Source: Entrophospora sp. SA101 (lineage: Eukaryota; Glomeromycota; Glomeromycetes; Entrophosporales; Entrophosporaceae). Taken from it: 14,496 nt of DNA. The stretch covers positions 1-14,496 of the forward strand of contig CAUDNR010001471.1 in the NCBI GenBank assembly GCA_958430865.1, written 5' to 3'. Below the pieces are notes generated by a model, which was not told where the DNA came from, made no database searches, and saw only the letters and a list, made by a program, of their open reading frames with translations. This document shows positions 1 to 8,537 of the stretch, in pieces. The stretch's first letter is position 1. The number at the start of each line of letters is the position of its first letter. The translations under genes and the position numbers were made by a program.

Positions 1-125
1 TCCCTTAATTCTGCAAATTCTTCCTTGGGAATTCTTGAAGAACAACCACAATCACAACCTTTTTCTAAAAAATCAATTGCTTTTTGATATTCAGTAGAAC
101 CATTATATTTACTATTACTTTTCAT
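1..125 (-). pseudogene. Transposase-like protein, N-terminal fragment (second copy, runs off the window)
   Basis: The minus strand reads from an ATG at 125-123 to the window edge for 41 codons without a stop. The peptide starts MKSNSKYNGSTEYQKAIDFL and contains EKGCDCGCSSRIPKEEFAEL. It matches the start of the plus-strand gene at 5999 in about 37 of 41 residues, so both belong to one family. Homology also covers about 45 bases upstream of the ATG (to about position 172), starting at AACCTACAAA, and then stops abruptly. The CxCGC cluster may bind metal, but that is inference. Only the start is visible, so I cannot tell whether this copy is intact beyond the edge; I call it a fragment because its sister is broken. 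It is not a cellular gene I recognise. Confidence 0.6.
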
Positions 126-172
126 ATACACTTATTCCTATATATACAATTTTATGTTCATTTTGTAGGTTA
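1..172. repeat. Left arm of an inverted repeat (partner 5958-6124)
   Basis: The reverse complement of this stretch matches 5958-6124, including about 45 bases of non-coding leader and the first 41 codons. The two copies are head-to-head, with about 5.8 kb between their start codons. The homology edge at AACCTACAAA may mark the 5' limit of the conserved element. No target-site duplication could be identified. Confidence 0.6.
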
Positions 173-654
173 TTTATTTTAAAATTGAAGAGATTTTAAA
201 TTGGTCCTGTGGTGACAAGCAAAGTAGGCAGAAAGAATTAAATTTGGGTGGATCTGCAAATAAATATCAGAAATACTTTCAAATGTATATTCAATAATTG
301 ATATAAAAGAGAAAATAAAAATCCTCAACTGGTTCCATGAAAAATAATTGTCTAGATTTAAATTATTTTAATGTTAAGTAAAGTATGGATAAAAAGTCTG
401 TGTTTGTTTTTTAAATGAAAAGACTTGTCTGTGTTCAGCTTATTGCAGAAAGTCTTGTCAATCTTGACAAAAGAAATACAATTGTTTTGCATAAAAAACT
501 TCGACCATTCTTATATATATGTATATTATCTTTAGTTTTACAAATATATTCAAATCTTTAATTGAATTTAATTGGATAGAATTAAAAGTGATTATTATTG
601 GTGTGTATATATATTTAAAAAGGGATGATCTTGTACATACATGCTGTGATGTGA
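173..654. other. AT-rich intergenic DNA without a recognisable gene
   Basis: No convincing coding frame or RNA gene was found. The only structure seen is a perfect 7-bp inverted repeat with a 2-base spacer (TTGTCAA-TC-TTGACAA) at 455-470. It could form a small hairpin, but nothing links it to a function. Confidence 0.5.
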
Positions 655-770
655 TCCATTATTATTATTATTATTATTAATTATTCGAGTTATTATTATT
701 CGTTTTATTCATGTTATTTGCATTTATTTATTTGTTTTATTCGAATAAATCTTATTCGAATAGAAACCCT
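655..770. repeat. ATT/TTATTCG simple-repeat tract
   Basis: The tract starts as (ATT)n and grades into TTATTCGAATAA-like words. It has the same composition as the tracts at 7345-7545 and 12590-13370 but lies on the opposite strand. It is followed by GAATAGAAAC, which also follows the 7345 tract. It is probably a short member of the same repeat family. Confidence 0.6.
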
Positions 771-867
771 ACCTACTACTCACAAATAGCTTTAGAAATG
801 TTTAACCAATAACTTAATTACAATATAAAAGAGCTATTTAACTAAAAAATAGGATTAATTTTAGAAG

Positions 868-1050
868 AATATCTGATAAATATCAGCATTTTCAATATTT
901 ACTAATAGGCTTTTAGACTATATATGAGATAAAAATACAAGAATATTATTATCTTATCAGTATGCCAACACCTCAATTATTTTTTTAAAGAATATTGGTC
1001 AGATATCAGGTTCTGATATTTACTGATACCCCATTACCCAATTTGGCATC
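868..1050. repeat. Palindrome-rich segment with TATCAG motifs, possible MITE relic
   Basis: The left part has ATATCTGATAAATATCAG, and the right part (about 1010-1027) has the inverted form CTGATATTTACTGATA. Inside lies a second inverted pair, TATGCCAA at 961-968 and TTGGCATC at about 1043-1050. A related motif recurs at about 5745-5775. The repeated inverted motif suggests a small non-autonomous element, but I found no flanking target duplication, so its limits are uncertain. Confidence 0.35.
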
Positions 1051-2069
1051 ATTCAACCAGTAAAAAGAGAACCAATAGATTATATATAAGCAAAGAAAGA
1101 TGGGAGCACAAAAGAATTTTAAATCATGCGCAAACATAACAGCTTGATGATTTGATTGACATAGTGGTGCAGTCTTGCAATTTTTTTTATTGTATATTTT
1201 AAATATAATTAATCATACATCTTTAATAAAACAGACATGACTTAACTATTTAATCATTTCCTTGTATGTGAATGCCTCCATCCATTGAATATTCATGATG
1301 GTCATGATTATTATGCAATACATTTGATATCATCATTGACATAACAAACTATTGCATCACCCAGGTAGTAACAATACCAAGGCCATGCATAAACAAAACT
1401 CTTAACAATGCGTGTCTACCCAGTTCTCTGGGGTTCACAATAATAAATTATTCTTCATGATTATCAATTATGGTTCCTTGTGAATAATAAATCTGATGTT
1501 GATTGCAGGTGTCAGATTTAATTAAAATTTCCTATCACAAACATGCAAGACTGTGCAATTAAGCACAATTCAGCACCATGGATTTTTTTCCACAGGTGAA
1601 GTCGACTTAAACATGTTGGAAGGCTTTGGACAAAACTTTCCCCTATCTTCTTCTCAGACCAGGCTTGGCTGTTTCCATATGGAGCATTGATTGCTGATGA
1701 GAGTTGACATTTGTGATGATTGCTTTGTGTTATTGCCATGCTAGCATAAGTTGGCACCTGCAACTGGTTGAAAATTCTGCAACTCAGAAGGTTACTGTTT
1801 TGGTTTTTCCCTGAATTCAGAGTTTTGAGTCCTGGGTTGCTGTAATTTTTATGAAATGAAAAGTATTAATATTTAACAATTAATTATTTAAATGTTTATT
1901 TTGTTGAAAAAAACATACATTGATAGTGTACATTTTCTGTGCTTAACATCCATGTGACCCTAAGTCTGGACAAAAGATCCCTTTCTATGAGTTTGGCTGG
2001 TATATCCCAAAGGCATCCCCTGTCTTGTCAGTGGCATGCCTACTCACCAACAACCCTACCCCCATTTAC
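1051..2069. other. Intergenic DNA, no supported gene; locally GC-richer at about 1930-2065
   Basis: An 81-codon minus-strand frame (1518-1763) exists, but its peptide matches no family I know and has no splice or neighbour support. About 1930-2065 is clearly less AT-rich than the surroundings and may be eroded transposon or non-coding RNA sequence. I saw no tRNA or rRNA signature. Confidence 0.4.
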
Positions 2070-2077
2070 AAATTCAG

Positions 2078-2228
2078 TAGTGATGTTAGCCGACTAATAA
2101 TCTGCATACACAATTTCTAAATTTGGTAATAGATTTCCGCGTTACCTTCTGGTTATAGAAATAAAATTACCAATTTAGGTAATAAACGGCTTAGCCGGCT
2201 AAGGATTTTTAAACGGCTAACATCATTA
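2078..2228. mobile_element. Non-autonomous hAT-type MITE, 151 bp
   Basis: The ends are inverted repeats. The left end reads TAGTGATGTTAGCCG; the complement of the right end reads TAATGATGTTAGCCG. Over 25 positions, 21 match. Both ends fit the hAT terminal consensus YARNG. The element is flanked by a perfect 8-bp direct repeat, AAATTCAG (2070-2077 and 2229-2236), which is the target duplication size expected of hAT. There is no coding capacity, so it would need a transposase in trans. Inside, the perfect palindrome CTTAGCCGGCTAAG (2190-2203) repeats the TAGCCG core of the ends, as expected of subterminal transposase-binding sites. The intact target duplication points to a fairly recent insertion. 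Confidence 0.85.
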
Positions 2229-2517
2229 AAATTCAGTTGGTCAGATAAAAATTAAAGAGAAGCAGAAAATTTGGGAAAATGATTAATTTATAACATACCG
2301 AACCATTTTATAACTTTTTTCTTGTTGGCCATATTGCTAACAAAGATGTATATAATCGTGCAATAATTTTAACCTACAGGACAGAGAACTGATTGAGCAA
2401 AAACCCATCCAGTCCCCTACCCAAAATCATAAATTTGTTAGTTAGTATCAAAAAAACAGAGCGTTTATGAAAATGATTATACAAAACAAACACTATTTTA
2501 CGACTTTCCTCTTAACA

Positions 2518-2900
2518 TCAGAGCCCAAATGCAATTTCAGGGTCACCAACCCTGCTCTGAATTGTGACCTTCTGTGCTTGAAACGAGCTGCAGGTTCTCT
2601 TAATATTCATCAGCAGAGTTGCAACATCTTGGTCACAGTGCCATCCTTACCCTAGAGGCAGGATCATTGCAGGCAAATTTTCAGCTAGCAGGCCAGTGGC
2701 CATCTCTGGTCTGGGAAGATTAGTGAAAGTGTCATTGACGATTGATGCAATCTCGGTAAATTCCAGATCCATGCGCCTTCTGGAATTCAGTTGCATCATC
2801 ATATCTTTGGGTCGCCAGGTCAAGATTAGCCTTTTGAACACGAGGAAGATGTGAGAATGACTGTAAAGTGTTCAAGGTAGCATGCGTGCTTCAACGCCTG
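2518..2900 (-). pseudogene. Unidentified coding relic, frame-broken
   Basis: The minus strand of this roughly 48-50% GC island looks protein-like in two frames that follow one another. The first (upstream) runs through HLPRVQKANLDLATQRYDDA and EFQKAHGSG, then hits a TGA. The second is open from 2841 to a TGA at 2520-2518, with one internal TAA at 2649-2647. It reads EFTEIASIVNDTFTNLPRPE, then MATGLLAENLPAMILPLG, the stop, then GWHCDQDVATLLMNIKRTC. The TAA sits next to a GTAAGG, so a missed intron is an alternative to a nonsense mutation. A shift between the two frames near 2765 would give one protein fragment of about 125 residues. I do not recognise the family. The GC contrast fits an old transposon or transferred gene; function is unknown. 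Confidence 0.4.
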
Positions 2901-3325
2901 CTAATTTCCTGTAAACAAACGTCTCACATACTCAAAATGTTTCTTTTTCAACGGTGTGCTGCCTTGACATCTTCTTGTAATTATAGTAATATAATATTAT
3001 TACGAAAAGCAAAAGATTATCAATGAAAATCTTGTAATTACCCAGCAAGATCTGCTCCGCATTTTGGATTCCAATAATATATATTTATATAATAAAATAA
3101 AAATACACCATATACACATCAATACAAATAAAAAGAAGTACCTCTATTATTAACACTTCTTCTTTAGGAGAACTGAACAACACTTACGTTTTGTCTCAAA
3201 AAATATATTGTTTTTCCAAGAAAAAAAAAATCAATTCGCGTCTGTCCTACCAAAAAAAAAAACCATAAATAATTAATGTGTATGTGTCAATTGTATCACA
3301 AAACTTCTTTTATAAATTTTTATTA
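2901..3325. other. AT-rich intergenic and probable 5' region of the kinase-fold gene
   Basis: This stretch has homopolymer runs, an AT-alternating run (about 3075-3100) and a small inverted repeat AAGAAGT/ACTTCTT (about 3132-3165). It lies directly before the proposed ATG at 3326, so it probably holds that gene's promoter. No single motif can be assigned with confidence. Confidence 0.3.
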
Positions 3326-5435
3326 ATGCCACGACAACACGGCAACACAAAAAGAAGAAAAGAAGCAGATGCTGAAGAAGTAAAAGGATAAGTGTTTAAG
3401 GATGGTGGTGGTGGTTATCGCCTGCCACTCGTCGTCACTCTAGTTAATTATAAACTTTTTTTTTTTTTATTAGCGAAGAAAATAAAGAAAATGATGAGAG
3501 GGTATTTATTTCAATAAAATATTATTTTAGTATTCAATATTGTAAACACTAATTCAACATAAAATAATTTTTATATATAATTATTCTCTGCACAAACAAT
3601 TATCCTCTTTAGAGTTGGAAGAAGAAGGCACAAGAATTAGAATTAGAGGTAAAGGAGTTGAAGAGAAAACTAAAAAGTCTTGAAAAGGATAAAATTAAAG
3701 ATCTATATTTTAGTTCTAGTTATTATAAAAAATGTCAATCATTCACTGATTCATAGGCGAATCACCAATATACAAAAAATTATTTTCCATTTATTTCATT
3801 TCGTTTATTTATTTGTTTATCTTGCAATAGTTATTACAGGGACTGGGCTCAAACGTAAGAACGATGAAGATATAAATATTAATACAAAAGCACTTTTCAA
3901 GAGAATAAAAGATTCAGACCCTCCAAGTGAACTTGCAAAACCAAAAGAATGGATAAAGGAACAAAACAGTGGCTCTATTTATTTCAATCATCGCCCAGCT
4001 AATATCTCTGGGAATCCTGTCATTCTTCAGCATCCTATCTTCGGAATCTTCCTTGAGGACTGTGAAACCATAACACCAAATGATGTTGACTGCGCCTTTG
4101 TCCTAGAAGCAACTGAATCTATGTCAAATGTATTTACTAATGAAAATGAAAGAAGAGATGCATTCAAGATACTATATCGAAAACATTACAAGGTTAGCCT
4201 TAATCAATATACAAATACAAGGATAACAACAGATGGCTCTTCCTTTGGAAAAAATGGAATGTAAATGACAAGCACAATAGAAGTGAAGCCGGAATTGGGG
4301 ATAGGACACTCCTGTCCTTATATCCAAGCTGGTATATACTATGTGAAGCATGTTTCGACCCTTCCAGTTTCTACTGCAAATAAGGATACCAGCTGCAACT
4401 TTTGATGATGGTTGCTACCACCTTTGCATCATATAAAAATGATTGCAACCACTGGTTGCAACCACCTTTATGACCATTTTGTTTCCTTTTTTGGATTGCG
4501 ACATGGAACACTAACTGCAAATGAAATCCATTTACCATGTCTCTTATTGTATCTTGCAGGTTAGAATCTAATATCTGCTGTATAATTTCTTTGTGTTCAG
4601 CTATTTCTAAATCCTTTTTTCTTTTCTTAGGCCCATATGTTGGTATTGCAGCCATCATATTTTCTGGTGACAAATTTCTATGTGATCCTCTAACACCACT
4701 TCTTCCACTTTTCTACCTTCACCACTATCAAAAATTTATGGATCACTTAGCTCAGACATTCTGTGCTTTTAAAAAAGCATTAGATGCATTGGATTATTAT
4801 TACATGGATCCCCCTAAAATTCTTCCTTCACAATTGGAGTTCCCATACATTAACTCATTCACCCATATTTCAAATAGAACAAGTATTCAATTTTGTTACC
4901 TCAAACAACTCTACAAAGACAAATTACTGTTTCTTGTTGAGCAGAAAAGCAATAACAATGTGCCAAAACAATTACTTGTAAAGTTTACAGAACAATATGT
5001 GATAGATGTGCACAAGGCCTGTGTAGATTTAGGTATTGCTCCTCGCCTTTTTGGTTATCAGAATATTTCAGGAAGATGGCTTATGGTTGTGATGGAAATT
5101 TAGATGATAATTATGAACATTTGTCTCTACATGTACCTACAGAAGTAAAAAGTGCCTTTAAAGAAGCTGTTGGAAAGATGCATGGTGCAGGATTTTTACA
5201 TGGTGATTTGAGAGATCTAAACATCCACTATCAAACAAAAAAGAAAGACGATAATGATGGTGTTCAGGTAGACATTAAAATTGTTGATTATGATTGGGCT
5301 GGTAGGATTGATCACCCAACAACAATATATCCCTCATATCTTAATCCCAAAATTACAAGGCATTATGATGCCCACTCTGGGTGTCAGATTAAACAGGACC
5401 ATGATGACTATATGGTAAATCTCTTGATACAGTAA
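3326..5435 (+). pseudogene. Kinase-fold (protein-kinase-like) protein with coiled-coil N-terminus, broken
   Basis: Proposed exon 1 (3326-3379, MPRQHGNTKRRKEADAEE) ends at GTAAAAG. Exon 2 starts at 3613 after TTTAG and gives a basic/acidic coiled coil (SWKKKAQELELEVKELKRKL). The main frame resumes after ...TTACAG at 3840 with TGLKRKNDEDI. The C-terminal part has the kinase catalytic loop as HGDLRDLN (about 5200-5223) and the metal-binding position as KIVDYDWAG (about 5278-5304), close to the HGDxRxxN...DxDWAG form of fungal kinase-like proteins often seen in Glomeromycotina. Lesions: TAA at 4262-4264 with homology continuing in frame (IEVKPELGIG); the frame ends at TGA 4403-4405 and resumes only near 4610 in another frame; one base is missing near 5098, after MVVME, where the frame moves on to LDDNYEHLSL. 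The last intron boundaries near 3700-3840 are uncertain. I infer that it no longer makes the full protein. Confidence 0.7.
4400..4612. other. Apparent insertion or unspliced segment inside the kinase-fold gene
   Basis: Homologous coding sequence stops at about 4402 (…DTSCNF) and resumes at about 4610 (…FLFLGPYVG). Between them the gene's reading frames carry several stops. The segment contains a perfect inverted repeat, TTGCAACC-ACT-GGTTGCAA (4443-4461), and direct copies of GGTTGC(A/T)ACCACCTTT. It ends in CTTTTCTTAG, so part of it could be a real intron. An insertion is favoured because the conserved protein stretch seems to continue straight across, but no target duplication was found. Confidence 0.4.
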
Positions 5436-5957
5436 TATAAATTCATAAAATGTACTTTACATATTAACCAAATGATAAGATATTGATATTGCAAGTAATA
5501 TAGTTGTAGATACATTGGATAATTATTGGTTGTGTTAAATGTTGAAATTGATCTGATGCTTTCTGCAGTTAAAACTAGTGTAATTTAATACTAATTATTA
5601 TAAATTTATATTTTGTTATATATAAAATAATACAACACAAAGATAATTATAATAAATATTGTATTAAGTAATCTTCATGGAAAGGTGTCCAATTTACTTC
5701 ACATTAGTGTCCAAAACTGCTTTCAATTTTAATTTGCACATATCAGAATATTTACTGATAAGTATCAGTGCACAAAGGATTTTGATGTTAACCCATGATA
5801 TTTGTCTTATTTGATGCAAAATGCAAGTGTGGAAGTTCATTTATCATAGTGAATTTATAGTTGCCTTATTGCCCATGCTCTATCTATAGCCAATCTTATA
5901 TTCCTACTTTATTTTTTTTGTTCTCCCAAGGCTTCTCTGCAAGCCCCTGATTTTTTG
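5436..5957. other. AT-rich intergenic DNA with a TATCAG hairpin
   Basis: There is no gene here. At about 5737-5779 a TTGCAC...GTGCA(C)AA inverted pair encloses ATATCAG and CTGATA arms, the same motif family as at 868-1050. The rest is unstructured AT-rich sequence between the broken kinase-fold gene and the transposase-like gene. Confidence 0.35.
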
Positions 5958-6124
5958 AAAACCTACAAAGTGAACACAAAATTTATATATATAAGTATAT
6001 GAAAAATAATAATAAATATAATGGTTCTAATGAATATCAAAAAGCCATTGATTTTCTAGAAAAAGGATGTAATTGTGGTTGTTCTTCAAGAATTCCTAAG
6101 GAAGAATTTGCAGAATTAAGGGAA
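5958..6124. repeat. Right arm of the inverted repeat (partner 1-172)
   Basis: This stretch matches the reverse complement of 1-172, beginning at AACCTACAAA and running through the leader into the first 41 codons of the transposase-like gene. The true homology probably continues beyond it, because the partner is cut by the window edge. Confidence 0.6.
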
Positions 6125-7347
6125 TCCTTTCAAGCTCTTTCTAAACCAGAACAAGACATATTTTTAATGGCACAGATTAAAGCAATGGATGGTGGATCAA
6201 TAAGCACCAGCAGACGCCTTAAAAAGAAAAATAGATCTAATAAAAGAACTTTCTACCACTGAGATCACAATACACTACTTTGTCAAGAAACTTATCTCAA
6301 TATGTTAGGAATTGGTAGAACTTATTTTGAAAATATTAGAAATCATCTAATAAACAATGGTCTTCTAGCAAGAGTTCATGGTAATATTAAAAGGATGCCT
6401 CAATGGAAAACTAAAATGGTAATTGATAAAAATGTTGCTGAAGTGGTAAAGAATTTTCTAGAAAATTATGCAGAAGTCCATGGGTTACCAAGTCCAGGAA
6501 GAAGCATCAATAGAATAACTCAATCAATTACATTCTTACCAGCTGAAATGAGTTATAAATCAGTCCATAGAGATTTTTTAGCTGGTCTGGAAGAAGATAA
6601 CAAATTGAAATCCTTAAAATATGATGCCTTCAGGAAGCTGTGACATCAATTGATACCAGAAATTCAAATTATGAGTCCAAGAACTGACTTGTGTGATACT
6701 TGTCAACATTTTAGAGATGGTTTACATTACAATGCTCACCAAGAGGAAGAAGCTAAAGATTTGCTTAAAAGATTTAAAGAACATCTGTCTAAAGCCAAAT
6801 TAGAAAGAAATTATTATAATAAAAATACTAAATTAGCAGAAGAACAAAGAAAATTAGTTAATCAAAATTATTCAAAGAGTAGAACACAATATTGCAGTAT
6901 TGATGCCACTGCTCATTATAGTTATGATTGAGCCCAAAATGTTCATGTGCCACATTTAGATCAACAAGTAAGTAAAATCTATTATCTCAGTCCACATAAA
7001 GTTCATTTATTTGGTATTCAAGATGAAGCAGTAAGGGAGCAAATTAATTATGTTCTTAATGAAGATGAAATTATAGGAAAAGGTCCTAATGGAACTCTTA
7101 GTTTGATCATTGATGGAATTAAGAAATTGAATAAAGGTGAAAAGCATTTAAAGATTACTTGTGATAATGCTGGGGGACAGAATAAAAATAACACCACTAT
7201 TTGGTTTTACTTGTACTTAGTAATTGTGGTTATTATGAAAGTGTTGAATTGAATTTCATGATTCCTGGACACACTAAATTCAAATGTGATGGTAGTTTTG
7301 GTTTAATAAAAAAACTCTATAGGGAAACAAGAGTAGATTGTCAATGA
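5999..7347 (+). pseudogene. Transposase-like protein (CDNxGGQNKN family, DUF7869-like), three TGA codons plus frameshift, 3' truncated
   Basis: One frame runs from the ATG at 5999 to 7252 with only three stops, all TGA, at 6260, 6641 and 6929 (codons 88, 215, 311). No TAA or TAG falls in frame in about 1.25 kb of AT-rich DNA. Features in order: CNCGC cluster (about residue 24), helical DNA-binding-like middle, CDTCQH zinc-like motif (residues 232-237), charged coiled-coil stretch KRFKEHLSKAKLERNYYNKN, SIDATAHYSYD, then TCDNAGGQNKNNTT (from residue 387). The last recalls DUF7869-type transposase-like proteins with a likely RNase H fold (recalled, not searched). Near 7217-7219 one base is missing; the shifted frame continues as SNCGYYESVELNFMIPGHTK and KCDGSFGLIKKLYRETRVDC, and ends at TGA 7345-7347 where AT-rich repeat begins. 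The usual C-terminus is therefore lost. Its neighbours do not suggest a cellular role. Confidence 0.75.
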
Positions 7348-7545
7348 ATAATTTGATAATTTGATAATTCAAATAAAATGAATGAATGAATAATTCAAAT
7401 AAAACAAACAAATAAATAAAACAATTCAATTGATAATTTAAATAAAACAAATAAATGAATAATAATAATTCAAATAAATTTGAATAGTTTGAAATAATTC
7501 AAATAGTGAATAATTCACACAAAAATTTTATTATGAATAGAAACT
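7345..7545. repeat. AATTCAAATAAA-type AT-rich repeat tract
   Basis: Words such as AATTCAAATAAAACAAA and GAATGAATAA repeat irregularly. A stretch near 7421-7468 (AATTCAATTGATAATTTAAA and on) is almost identical to 12737-12783, so the two tracts are homologous rather than merely similar in composition. The tract begins exactly where the transposase-like reading frame is cut off. Confidence 0.7.
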
Positions 7546-7555
7546 CAACTCTATT

Positions 7556-7625
7556 GCAGAGTCACTAAATCTGGCACAATAATGTTCAAACTAAACTAAA
7601 ATATACAACTACATACTTGAGGCGT
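7556..7625 (+). repeat. Dispersed repeat, copy A (GAGTCAC...ACTTGA)
   Basis: This segment shares ordered blocks with 12509-12575: GAGTCAC(T/C)AAAT, CAAACTAAA(C/T)TAAAAT and ACAACTA(C/T)AT(A/G)CTTGA. Both copies sit beside the AATTCAAATAAA/TTCGAA tracts, but on opposite sides of them. It is probably part of a larger interspersed repeat whose ends I cannot define. Confidence 0.5.
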
Positions 7626-7882
7626 CCCTACAAGCAATATAGTAAAACTAATAAAAGGGGTCTCTAACTAATAATTAAATGTTGGCCAAACCATTAATCA
7701 TCAGTAAAGGTTATGAATCGATCAATCATGCCAGGTTTATCAATTAATGAAAGAGTTATTTTTATTACCAAAGTGTTATTATCGAAAGATCAATTATTTA
7801 TTTTTATTGATTAATTTTTTTTTTCACTAAAGGAGATTTCAAACATATTTACACTTCTTAAAGTATTACAAATAACATCATT

Positions 7883-8175
7883 TTGTCCAATAAAATAAAA
7901 AAAAATTAGAATGACAAATGTTGACTACAGTAATTGACAATTACCAAAGTTAAATGTCAAAAATGAGTCATTAATGATGCCATAAATGTCAAAAATGAGT
8001 CATTAATGATGCCATGATTAAATGATACCTGATGAAATGTTTTTGTCATAATTAATTAAAAATAAACTTCATCTTCCTTGAAAATATTATTAAAAGAAAA
8101 GTATGGCAACTCATTAATGGCATAGTGGACTTTGATGAACCTTTCTTTGAAGTCAACACATCTTTAATAGGACAA
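7883..8175. mobile_element. Possible 293-bp MITE with TTGTCC ends
   Basis: The left end reads TTGTCCAATAAAA and, further in, AAATGTTGACTACA. The complement of the right end reads TTGTCCTATTAAA and then GATGTGTTGACTTCA, so two blocks are inverted in the same order. There is no coding capacity. A perfect hairpin GTAATTG-A-CAATTAC lies at 7930-7944. I found no clear target-site duplication, so this call is tentative. Confidence 0.4.
7952..8015. repeat. Perfect tandem duplication, 2 x 32 bp, containing TGAGTCA
   Basis: Positions 7952-7983 and 7984-8015 are identical. Each unit begins AAATGTCAAAAATGAGTCA and ends TTAATGATGCCAT. TGAGTCA matches the Gcn4/AP-1 bZIP site, but no intact gene starts nearby, so a regulatory role is only a possibility. 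A partial relative (ACTCATTAATGGCAT) lies at about 8110. Confidence 0.8.
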
Positions 8176-8537
8176 GTTTCTGGATTATTTTTGCAGGAAA
8201 ATCAATTAATTAGCTGAATAAACCCTGACTAGAGATAAATCTGGTTTTCTTTTATTTATCAGATCAACTTATTTAACTTATCAAACAATTATACCATTCA
8301 CCCAGAATTAAAAGTGCACAATAATCATGATTGTTATATTTGTAGTCCTAGAAACATCATCATCAAATCCATCATCTTTAAATACTGTTGGTTCTCAAAC
8401 TCATACTGTAAAATAATAATTTATGAAGAGGAACTAAAAAAAGGAGTATTGCTTGAAAGTATTTCTTTAAATGAAACCTATCAGAAGTTCAAGATGCTCT
8501 AAATCTTAATGATGAATCTAACTCATTACAACAAGGA
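8176..8537. other. AT-rich intergenic DNA, no supported gene
   Basis: A 62-codon plus-strand frame at 8314-8502 has low-complexity composition and no recognisable motif. Nothing else stands out. Confidence 0.4.

Noticed and set aside
1518..1763. 81-codon minus-strand frame
   Set aside because: No recognisable family, no splice or promoter support, and the composition is only weakly protein-like. Kept as intergenic.
2467..2655. 62-codon plus-strand frame
   Set aside because: It is antisense to the more protein-like minus-strand relic at 2518-2900.
3680..3840. ATG at 3680 as the start of the kinase-fold protein
   Set aside because: The first 50 or so residues from this ATG are low-complexity and hydrophobic, and they overlap the coiled-coil exon in another frame. 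They look like translated intron ending at TTACAG; the 3326 start with two introns explains the data better.
4371..4673. 100-codon minus-strand frame
   Set aside because: It runs antisense across both conserved kinase-fold exon sequence and the inserted segment, so as a whole it cannot be a real gene. A smaller original frame within the insertion is possible but unsupported.
5999..7252. A genome-wide change of code with TGA meaning Trp
   Set aside because: The kinase gene uses TGG for Trp throughout, and the same transposase-like frame also has TGG codons. The signal is limited to one element and perhaps one codon of the Cys-rich gene.
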